Program-made: the position numbers and the translations under genes
Source of the DNA: an uncultured Clostridia bacterium
GTDB taxonomy: Bacteria > Bacillota > Clostridia > Lachnospirales > CAG-274
DNA: 64,000 bases
Assembly (NCBI GenBank): GCA_947585865.1
Contig: CANPXH010000006.1
Coordinates: forward strand, 41,533-105,532
Direction of reading: 5' to 3'
The notes under the pieces: generated by a model
What the model saw: the letters and a program-made list of their open reading frames with translations, nothing else
Databases searched by the model: none
What the model was told of the DNA's origin: nothing
Part shown: in pieces, positions 1-6,974 of the stretch
Layout: every line of letters begins with the position of its first letter
How positions within the stretch are numbered: the stretch's first letter is position 1

Positions 1-1067
1 TCAATCTATATTCGAAGGAAAATAATTTAATTTGCGTCACTCCCCACACGGGGAGTGTGGATTGAAATTGTGCTGTGCCTTACAGCTGCAGTAGATGTCC
101 AGGTCACTCCCCACACGGGGAGTGTGGATTGAAATCCTTGTCGTAAGTGTGTCAAGGGGTCTGTCAACCGGTCACTCCCCACATGGGGAGTGTGGATTGA
201 AATCCGGATAGGCTTAGGACAGTACAAGAGGATTTGGGTCACTCCCCGCATGGGGAGTGTGGATTGAAATCGTGGAATACAGAAAACAGGGAGGCACATA
301 ATGAGTCACTCCCCGCATGGGGAGTGTGGATTGAAATTGGAGCTATCTGGAATACATCGGAGCAAAAGAACCATGTCACTCCCCGCATGGGGAGTGTGGA
401 TTGAAATGTTATTCAGCCTGTACTTATCCTCATCGGTCAACAGTCACTCCCCGCATGGGGAGTGTGGATTGAAATTGATTTATACAGCAGATACCCTAGA
501 GAAAAGCGAAGTCACTCCCCACACGGGGAGTGTGGATTGAAATAATCCTATTCTTAATTGTTAATATAACATACATAGTCACTCCCCACACGGGGAGTGT
601 GGATTGAAATCCAACCTTTAACTTCCAGGGCTACGTCAAAGGCAGTCACTCCCCACACGGGGAGTGTGGATTGAAATAAGCTGGAAAGGGATTAAATTGC
701 TTGCCCAAAGTGGTCACTCCCCACACGGGGAGTGTGGATTGAAATCCCATATCATCGTATGGGGTTATAAGCTCTCTAATAGTCACTCCCCACACGGGGA
801 GTGTGGATTGAAATTTATAGCGTTGATAACGTCAACGCTAACGTTTGTTGTCACTCCCCACACGGGGAGTATGGATTGAAATTGAGGATAATATGTTTAC
901 ATCCTCTGTAAGATCAAGTCACTCCCCACACGAGGAGTGTGGATTGAAATAATGAAATTGTTGTTGATTTACTTGCTGAGCAAAGGTCACTCCCCGCATG
1001 GGGAGTGTGGATTGAAATTTCAAGATGAGTAACTATATTGTCCGGGTCCGGCGTCACTCCCCGCACG
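1..1067 (+). CRISPR. Type I-C-like CRISPR array, trailer end
   Basis: Fifteen full 33-base repeats start at 36, 103, 171, 238, 305, 375, 443, 511, 578, 645, 713, 782, 850, 918 and 986. A sixteenth is cut after 15 bases (1053-1067). Spacers are 34-37 bases. Bases 1-35 have exactly spacer length, so the array very probably continues left of the window. Each repeat holds an 8-bp stem (CACTCCCC/GGGGAGTG) around a 4-base loop and ends in GTGGATTGAAAT, the ending typical of subtype I-C repeats. That implies plus-strand transcription with leader and cas genes to the left. Loop variants are ACAC, ACAT, GCAT and GCAC. Repeats 13 and 14 each carry one substitution that breaks a stem pair, and repeat 16 stops inside the hairpin, so the right end is the old, decaying end. 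Subtype is inferred from the repeat only. Confidence 0.95.
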
Positions 1068-1164
1068 AAAGCGCAGATGCTAAAAAGGCTGTTATCCGGT
1101 AATAACCACTGTTTTTTATACTGCATTAAAACAAGGGGTGATAGCGCAATAAAAGGTGTGCATT

Positions 1165-1215
1165 AAAAATAAATAACGGCAGACAGGTTCGATACAAAAG
1201 CGATCCTATCTGCCG
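1165..1215 (-). terminator. Rho-independent terminator of the partner-switching operon
   Basis: A long stem (1177-1191 with 1201-1215, two imperfect pairs) lies just downstream of the minus-strand gene that stops at 1235. Read on the minus strand it is followed by a T-rich tract (about 1165-1176). The stretch 1068-1234 between the CRISPR array and this gene shows no ORF or other signal I can support. Confidence 0.8.
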
Positions 1216-1234
1216 ATAATACAATAAGGATATA

Positions 1235-1831
1235 CTAATCAAATTTCTTTTTGATTATAATATCCACCTTTTTCCCTTTGACGCCCACGATAACATCATC
1301 GGCAATATTTGCGATGATAGATTTTTCGAGTTCATCCCATTCTTCTGTGTTATTATCCACATTTTCCTTATAGTTGCTAAGTGACCATGAGTTTACGTAC
1401 ATAGTTTCAACGCCTGAGCCCATATCATAGAAATTGTACCAGCCGTTTTCGGCGCCCATTTTTGACACTTCTATGAAATCCCCCAGCATATTTTCCGCCA
1501 TGACCTTGATCTTGTTCATAATACCTGTTGAAGCGGCATTTTTTCCGGAGCTTGATACGGAAAGTATATTTTCCTTGTCAAATACGGAAAGACCTTTTGA
1601 TTTTATTGATGCATGGAGTTCAAAATCAGGGCCGTTATTTTCTATCCAAAATTCACCGCTGCCTATTTCAAGAAGTTCCGGCAGCATACTCACAAGCTCC
1701 TCTGCAAGGAGCCTTAAGTAAAGAGCTTGCTTTTTTTCAAGCTTGTTGTATTCGGCAGATTTTTCCACTTCCGTAAATATGGCATTGTATGTCGATCTGT
1801 CATTTGAAATTGTGCAGATATCTGTTTTCAT
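1235..1831 (-). CDS. Small histidine-kinase-like ATPase domain protein (putative anti-sigma partner)
   Basis: A soluble protein of 198 residues with no signal peptide or membrane segment. The middle has an EELVSMLPELL segment where an N-box helix of a GHKL (RsbW/SpoIIAB-like) ATPase would sit, followed by a degenerate STGIMNKIKVMAENML segment resembling the G-box region. The match is weak and ATP-binding residues are not all evident. The start is taken at 1831 because AAGGAAGG sits 8 bases upstream; an ATG at 1855 abuts the previous stop and has no ribosome site of its own. It is the last gene after a STAS protein and a PP2C phosphatase, so it probably acts in the same partner-switching circuit, perhaps as a kinase or a decoy. 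That role is inferred from context. Confidence 0.65.
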   Translation of the reverse strand: MKTDICTISNDRSTYNAIFTEVEKSAEYNKLEKKQALYLRLLAEELVSMLPELLEIGSGEFWIENNGPDFELHASIKSKGLSVFDKENILSVSSSGKNAASTGIMNKIKVMAENMLGDFIEVSKMGAENGWYNFYDMGSGVETMYVNSWSLSNYKENVDNNTEEWDELEKSIIANIADDVIVGVKGKKVDIIIKKKFD

Positions 1832-1855
1832 ATTTATTCCTTCCTTCTGTATCAT

Positions 1856-4681
1856 TTATTGATTTAATGCCAATGTTACTTTTAAAACGTTTTTGCCGTT
1901 TTCATATTTATAATCTACACATTCAGCCATTTTTTTGACCATAAAGATACCAAGACCGCCTATGCTGCGTTCCTCGGCAGACAATGTGATATCGGGCGCT
2001 TCGGCCTCAAGGGGATTATAAGGCTTGCCGTTGTCTTGAAAGAGCAGGTCAAGTTTGCCGTTATCTATTGCATAACTGATCTCTGCCAGTGAAGCGCTGC
2101 TGTAGTTTATTATATTTGAGGCTATCTCGTCTATCACTATGCTGACCTTGCCGGATATCTTAGGGATAACATCGAGCTTTGAGGTTGTTTGCTGGGCAAA
2201 ATCGCTTACGATAATATTTGCATTTTTATTGGGTATAAATGCAAGTCTGTATTCATCCATAATATAATTGAGCCTAAAGCTCAGCATAGTAATATCATCA
2301 AATTGAGGCGCATCGCCTGCGAAGCGGTCTATGTCTTTTTTGATATATTTACACAGGCAGCTTATATCAGAGCTTATTTCATCTTTGTCAACGGAATTTA
2401 TAAGCTCCAAAAGTCTGTCTTCTCCGTAGAACTCCTCATTTTCGTCAATGGCCTCTGTGGCACCATCGGTATAAAGATGTATGATATCCCCGGGCAAAAG
2501 CTGTATTTGGCTCTTGCGGTAGCGCACTCCATCCATGCCTGCCAGTATAAAGCCTGTGCGCTGCTTTTCATATGTAAATTTACCGTCGGAATGGCGTATA
2601 AGAGGAGGATTATGGCCTGCATTCGCTATTCTCATAAGTCCTGTTTTCAAATCGACTATACCCATCCATGCTGTCACAAACATACCTGCGCCGTTGTTTT
2701 CACACAGCTTTTCGTTAGCCTGCGTAAATATTTCATCTACATCCATGCCGCTTTCCGCCAAGTCTTTTATGATAGTTTTTGCCTTCATCATAAACATTGC
2801 CGCCGGTATACCTTTGCCCGATACGTCGGCAATGAGAAAAGCTATGCTTGAATTGCCTGTCATATAGAAATCGTAGAAATCGCCGCCTACTTCCTTGGCG
2901 GTATTCATCTGGGCATAAATATCAAAATCCTTGCGGCCGGGGTAGGGCGGAAAGATCGAAGGTAGGGCAGAGTGCTGTATCTGCTTTGCAAATTCAAGCT
3001 CCTCATCGATCTTTGCGGAAGCCTCGGCAATATATCTCTTAAGTGTGCTGACGGTTGAATTTATATCATCTGAAAGGGATGCAAATTCCTCATTGTCACG
3101 TACATTTACAGTTACGTCAAGATTACCGTCGGTGATTTTTGAAAGAGCGTGGTTTACCTCTATAAGGTTATCTATTATAAGCTTTTTGATAAGGAAGTAG
3201 ACCAAGCCGAAAAGTGCGGAAAATATGAGTATCTGCATAAACACGCTCAAGTATACGGAAACATCACGCATAAATCTTGCTTCCGTTTCGGGTATGGCGC
3301 CGAAGATGTAATAGCCCTCGGTATATAAATAGGCCGCCAAATAGGCGATATCGTCAATATCGATACAGAATATTTTACCTTCTTGGGTATCCCTTGCGTT
3401 AAAATTTATGTTTTCGGGAACTACGCTGTTTTTGCTGACAATATTCATATCTCTGTCGAATATAACGACAAAGCCGTTATTTCCTATATGTCTGTTGTTT
3501 GCCATCCTGCCTACGTAGCTGCTTATGTCTGTTTGGAACTCTTCGGCATCATAACCTATTTGCAGAAAGCTCTTGTCGTCAATAGCCACGGCGCCGTATT
3601 TTCGTGAGGCTGTGCTGTTAATTGATTGTGACTGATATGCCTGTGCGTAGGAATATTCCCCGCCCGACATATGCTCCATAAATTCCTTTGACTGCTCGCC
3701 TGTATTCATATCATAGCCGATATATTTCGGATCTGTGGAATTTATTATAATGCCGTCAAGGCCAACAATATTTATTTCCTTAACGGCGGATCTGTTTGCA
3801 AGTCCTCTCAGAAAATCCATGCTTTTGTCTTGAGAAGCAATGTATTCTGATTTTATACTTTCCGCTTTGGCAATAAGGTTTTCGTCAGAGGCGTCGGTTA
3901 TATCCTTGTGAACGTCATCAAGAGCCTTTTGAATAACAGAGCCTGTTTCCGTGTCGGACATATTGCTCTGAACCACATATGTATAAAGGCTCGTGATCAC
4001 ATATGTTACGAATATACATATTAGCAGCCACATTTGGAACATGTGGGAGATATGTTTTTTTTCACTTCTTTTGGCATTTTTATCTTTGCCCAAAAGGGAT
4101 ATGGCAAGCACCGCTGCGCCCGTTGAAAAGCCGTTGTACAACATCATGGGCAATGAGCATATCTTTACAAAGCCGAATGCCGTACTGAGGTCGTTGGCAT
4201 TTGTAAAAAATATCATAAGCATATGGATGACTTCGCACATCATTCCTATGCCCAAAGCAAAAAGCCATCCCGGCTTTTTGTCGTCAAACATATATTTTCT
4301 CAAAATTGCGGCAAGGAAGCCTGCAAGTGCGGTGGATACGGAACAGGCAAGCTGGGTATATGTTCCCGTAAGGCCGAAAATAGCGGAGATATAGCGGTAA
4401 AGACCGCCTATGATACCTGCTATGATGCCGGCCTTGCCGCCAAATATAAGTCCCGCACAAAGAGGAGCGGCGTCTCGTACATTCATCATGGTGCCGCCGC
4501 CCACATCCAAGCCTCCCATATTTGTGCTGGCATATGCAGCTATTATGCCGAATAATATACCTATTATCCATTGCCTTTTGCCATAGGATATCTTTCCGAA
4601 GGAGCTTTTCTTTTCTGCGATATATATTAATACAGCCAACAGCGTGTTTAATATAGCTGTCAGCATAATATTAAAATTCAT
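1856..4681 (-). CDS. Membrane SpoIIE/RsbU-type PP2C phosphatase fused to an anti-sigma-type ATPase domain
   Basis: The protein has 941 residues. Residues 1-200 form a 5TM LytS-like membrane domain. A sixth helix at about 216-238 and a seventh at about 476-502 flank an extracellular sensor of cache type. A HAMP-like linker follows (about 500-560). The PP2C/SpoIIE domain (about 570-804) shows metal-binding motifs GGDFYD (599-604), DVSGKG (619-624) and QFDDITML (793-800). The C-terminal GHKL domain (about 810-941) has DEIASNIINYS (851-861), DNGKPYNP (883-890) and GGLGIFMVKKM. The architecture combines a phosphatase acting on STAS proteins with an RsbW-like module in one chain. AAGGAGG precedes the ATG. 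It should respond to an external or membrane signal and control the phosphorylation state of the STAS protein encoded just upstream. Confidence 0.92.
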   Translation of the reverse strand: MNFNIMLTAILNTLLAVLIYIAEKKSSFGKISYGKRQWIIGILFGIIAAYASTNMGGLDVGGGTMMNVRDAAPLCAGLIFGGKAGIIAGIIGGLYRYISAIFGLTGTYTQLACSVSTALAGFLAAILRKYMFDDKKPGWLFALGIGMMCEVIHMLMIFFTNANDLSTAFGFVKICSLPMMLYNGFSTGAAVLAISLLGKDKNAKRSEKKHISHMFQMWLLICIFVTYVITSLYTYVVQSNMSDTETGSVIQKALDDVHKDITDASDENLIAKAESIKSEYIASQDKSMDFLRGLANRSAVKEINIVGLDGIIINSTDPKYIGYDMNTGEQSKEFMEHMSGGEYSYAQAYQSQSINSTASRKYGAVAIDDKSFLQIGYDAEEFQTDISSYVGRMANNRHIGNNGFVVIFDRDMNIVSKNSVVPENINFNARDTQEGKIFCIDIDDIAYLAAYLYTEGYYIFGAIPETEARFMRDVSVYLSVFMQILIFSALFGLVYFLIKKLIIDNLIEVNHALSKITDGNLDVTVNVRDNEEFASLSDDINSTVSTLKRYIAEASAKIDEELEFAKQIQHSALPSIFPPYPGRKDFDIYAQMNTAKEVGGDFYDFYMTGNSSIAFLIADVSGKGIPAAMFMMKAKTIIKDLAESGMDVDEIFTQANEKLCENNGAGMFVTAWMGIVDLKTGLMRIANAGHNPPLIRHSDGKFTYEKQRTGFILAGMDGVRYRKSQIQLLPGDIIHLYTDGATEAIDENEEFYGEDRLLELINSVDKDEISSDISCLCKYIKKDIDRFAGDAPQFDDITMLSFRLNYIMDEYRLAFIPNKNANIIVSDFAQQTTSKLDVIPKISGKVSIVIDEIASNIINYSSASLAEISYAIDNGKLDLLFQDNGKPYNPLEAEAPDITLSAEERSIGGLGIFMVKKMAECVDYKYENGKNVLKVTLALNQ

Positions 4682-4704
4682 ATTGTCCTCCTTATAAATG
4701 GCGG

Positions 4705-5001
4705 TTATTCAATGGTAAGTATATCGGCAAAGCCTGTGATATCAAATACTCCCATAATTACTTCGTTTACGCCTGAGACAGTCATGCCTCCTTTTGCATT
4801 CATGGCCTTTTGCGCTTTTAAGAGTATACGAAGTCCTGCTGAAGAGATGTATTCGAGCTCGCTGAAATCAAAGCGAAGCTCTTTTGCTTCTTCAAGAATG
4901 TCATTGAGCTTTGCTTCAAGCTCCGGAACAGTTACGGAATCAAGTCTGCCGGAAAGCGCTACGTTTACCTTTCCGTTTTCGTTAGTGGTGTTAATAGTCA
5001 T
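4705..5001 (-). CDS. STAS-domain anti-sigma factor antagonist
   Basis: A 98-residue STAS protein of the SpoIIAA/RsbV type. It has the conserved core with the phosphorylatable serine in FSELEYISSAGLRILL (second serine of the SSAG motif). In this family the unphosphorylated form binds an anti-sigma kinase, and PP2C phosphatases reactivate it. The start at 5001 is preceded by AAGGAGGGG at good distance; an upstream in-frame ATG at 5043 lacks such a site. It is the first gene of a three-gene unit with the PP2C/ATPase fusion (24 bases downstream) and the small ATPase-like protein. No sigma factor lies in the window, so the final target is unknown. Confidence 0.93.
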   Translation of the reverse strand: MTINTTNENGKVNVALSGRLDSVTVPELEAKLNDILEEAKELRFDFSELEYISSAGLRILLKAQKAMNAKGGMTVSGVNEVIMGVFDITGFADILTIE

Positions 5002-5033
5002 ATACGACCCCTCCTTATAATTTTTATATAAAT

Positions 5034-5062
5034 ATTTTGACATTGTTTTTGCTTTGTGTCAA
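5034..5062 (-). promoter_or_regulatory. Sigma-A-like promoter for the STAS/PP2C operon
   Basis: Read on the minus strand: TTGACA (5062-5057), a 17-base spacer, CAAAAT (5039-5034). The -35 element overlaps the metK stop codon (5059-5061), and no terminator separates the two units, so read-through from metK is also possible. Confidence 0.6.
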
Positions 5063-6231
5063 TATGCGCTTTTAAATATATCTGCTTTGTCGATCTTCTC
5101 CCAAGGCACATCTATATCGCTTCTGCCAAAGTGGCCGTAAGCGGCTGTCTGCTTATATATAGGGCGTCTCAGATCGAAGCTCTTTATAATGGCGGCAGGC
5201 CTCAGATCGAAATTGGCCTTTACAATCTCGGCTATCTTGTCATCGGGGATCTTGCCCGTACCGTAAGTATTTATTAGTATTGAAAGAGGCTGAGCCACGC
5301 CTATGGCATAGGCAAGCTGTATCTCGCACTTTTTGGCAATACCGCCTGCAACGATATTTTTGGCAACATATCTTGCGGCATAGGCAGCGGAACGGTCTAC
5401 CTTTGTGGGATCCTTGCCGCTGAATGCGCCGCCGCCGTGACTTGCATAGCCGCCATAGGTATCCACTATTATCTTTCTTCCCGTAAGCCCGCAGTCGCCT
5501 TGGGGTCCGCCTATCACAAAGCGCCCGGTGGGATTTACATAATACTTTGTATTTTCATCCAAAAGCTCGGCAGGTATGACCGCCTTGATCACCTGCTCCA
5601 CAATATCCTTTTCTATCTGATCGTGCTCGACTTCTGGGCTGTGCTGAGTGGATATTACAACATTATCGATCCTTACGGCCTTATCGTCATCATACTCTAC
5701 CGTTACCTGACTTTTGCCGTCAGGTCTTAAATAGGGCAGTGAACCGTTTTTCCTGACCTCGCTCAGCTTCTTTGTGAGCTTATGAGCATAGTATATGGGC
5801 ATAGGCATATAGTCCTCAGTTTCGTCACAGGCAAAGCCGAACATCATACCCTGGTCGCCTGCGCCGGTATCATCTGCATCGGCGTTTCCTTCCCTTGCTT
5901 CAAGTGAAGAATTTACGCCTTGGGCGATATCCGGGCTTTGTCCTTTAAGAGATGTGATAACGGCACAGCTATCGCAGTCAAAGCCGTATTTTGCTCTGTC
6001 ATAGCCTATTTCCCTTACAGTTTCTCTTGCGATCTCATCAATGTCTACATAGCAGCTTGTTGTCACTTCACCCGCAACGACTATAAGACCTGTGGTGGTC
6101 ATCGTCTCGCAAGCTACTCTTGCCATGGGATCCTGTGCGATTATTGCATCTAATACTGCGTCGGATATTTGGTCGCATATCTTGTCGGGATGCCCTTCGG
6201 TAACGGATTCTGAAGTAAAAAATCTTTTCAT
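5059..6231 (-). CDS. metK: S-adenosylmethionine synthetase
   Basis: Full-length MetK (390 residues), which makes S-adenosylmethionine from methionine and ATP in the cytoplasm. Visible signatures are the N-terminal [17 protein letters not shown] motif with the catalytic histidine, the [12 protein letters not shown] hexapeptide region and the [15 protein letters not shown] lysine motif. AGGAGG lies upstream of the ATG at 6231. It is preceded by a complete SAM-I riboswitch and its own promoter, so the gene is shut off by its own product. The methionine synthase genes lie on the same strand further upstream (11189-14192). Confidence 0.98.
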   Translation of the reverse strand: MKRFFTSESVTEGHPDKICDQISDAVLDAIIAQDPMARVACETMTTTGLIVVAGEVTTSCYVDIDEIARETVREIGYDRAKYGFDCDSCAVITSLKGQSPDIAQGVNSSLEAREGNADADDTGAGDQGMMFGFACDETEDYMPMPIYYAHKLTKKLSEVRKNGSLPYLRPDGKSQVTVEYDDDKAVRIDNVVISTQHSPEVEHDQIEKDIVEQVIKAVIPAELLDENTKYYVNPTGRFVIGGPQGDCGLTGRKIIVDTYGGYASHGGGAFSGKDPTKVDRSAAYAARYVAKNIVAGGIAKKCEIQLAYAIGVAQPLSILINTYGTGKIPDDKIAEIVKANFDLRPAAIIKSFDLRRPIYKQTAAYGHFGRSDIDVPWEKIDKADIFKSAY

Positions 6232-6287
6232 TTGAAATTCCTCCTGTAAGCTACTTTATCAATGCTGCTTTTGTCTTTGGGAAATGC

Positions 6288-6314
6288 AATAAAAAAAGCC
6301 TTTATAAAGGCTTA
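6288..6314 (-). terminator. SAM riboswitch expression-platform terminator
   Basis: The perfect 18-base palindrome AAGCCTTTATAAAGGCTT (6296-6313) is followed on the minus strand by a run of seven T's. It lies between the aptamer and the metK start and is the transcriptional off-switch of the S-box leader. Confidence 0.9.
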
Positions 6315-6322
6315 TTCTAAAA

Positions 6323-6418
6323 TCTCATCTTTCGGAATAAACCGCAGGAATTGGCACCGATGTCTTTCGACCGGTTGCCGGGCTTCACAGGGCCTGTCCC
6401 TCCGCCGCTCTTGATAAG
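6323..6418 (-). promoter_or_regulatory. SAM-I (S-box) riboswitch aptamer
   Basis: The minus strand carries the conserved S-box core: P1 strands CTTATC (6418-6413) and GATGAG (6328-6323), the AGAGCGGCGGAGGGAC kink-turn side, GAAGCCCGGCAACC and the GGTGCCAATTCCTGC segment. Known members bind S-adenosylmethionine and end transcription. The terminator lies 9 bases downstream of P1. Together with metK this is a feedback loop. Confidence 0.96.
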
Positions 6419-6439
6419 GTAATAATATGTTCATTTAAT

Positions 6440-6468
6440 AGGATATCATTAATCAGCTTATTTGTCAA
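6440..6468 (-). promoter_or_regulatory. metK promoter
   Basis: On the minus strand TTGACA (6468-6463), a 17-base spacer and TATCCT (6445-6440). The start site would fall about 15 bases before the riboswitch aptamer. The -35 overlaps the stop codon of the preceding DUF5721 gene. Confidence 0.8.
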
Positions 6469-6926
6469 TATGTATTCTGTGTGATACCGAGTTTTTTAAA
6501 AATTTCTTTCACCTTGTCATCCCAAGCGGCATCAAGAGATTTGTCAAGGCTGAATTCTATCTGTGCGGTACCTGTTACAACGGCGACCCTTTCCTCTTCA
6601 AACACTATGTTTATAAAGCAGGCTTTGCCGTTGGGATGTATTTTGGCCGCAGCTTTTTCGCCTATGGCCATAACTATTTTCATAGACTTTGGTTTTTTGC
6701 TTCCCTTTATTATATTGTATACGTATGGCCTGAGCTCTTCCCATTTGCAGAAAAAACGTGTTGTATCCGAGCCGTACCATTCCCTGTTGAGACGGCAGTC
6801 TATGTTGTAGGTCACAAAGGTGGTGATATCACAGCTGCGCACCTCGAATTTGTCGAAGGTATCCTTTTTTATAAGCTCATTCATGAAGGATCTTATCTCA
6901 TCTGTGTCTATATAAAAACTGTACAT
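6465..6926 (-). CDS. DUF5721 family protein
   Basis: A soluble 153-residue protein with no signal peptide. The N-terminal half (FMNELIKKDTFDKFEV, then a segment with TFVTYNIDCRLNREWY) matches my memory of clostridial proteins annotated DUF5721. The central part is lysine-rich, and FINIVFEEERVAVVTG suggests a beta-sheet core. Function is unknown. It lies 48 bases downstream of the transglutaminase gene on the same strand and ends inside the metK promoter, so it is probably the last gene of the MoxR/DUF58/transglutaminase unit. Confidence 0.75.
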   Translation of the reverse strand: MYSFYIDTDEIRSFMNELIKKDTFDKFEVRSCDITTFVTYNIDCRLNREWYGSDTTRFFCKWEELRPYVYNIIKGSKKPKSMKIVMAIGEKAAAKIHPNGKACFINIVFEEERVAVVTGTAQIEFSLDKSLDAAWDDKVKEIFKKLGITQNTY

Positions 6927-6974
6927 TTCTTTTCTCCTATAGCTTATTTATATAAGTATATCACAAAATAAGGC

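Noticed and set aside
27..1126. Open frames of 70-90 codons on both strands across the CRISPR array
   Set aside because: They translate the repeats (recurring SHSPHGECGLK or ISIHTPHVGSD patterns) and have no ribosome sites. They are by-products of the array.
6845..6860. Spo0A-box-like TGTCGAA near 6852 and again near 8234
   Set aside because: Both lie inside coding sequences (DUF5721 and transglutaminase genes) away from promoters, so chance occurrence is the simpler view.
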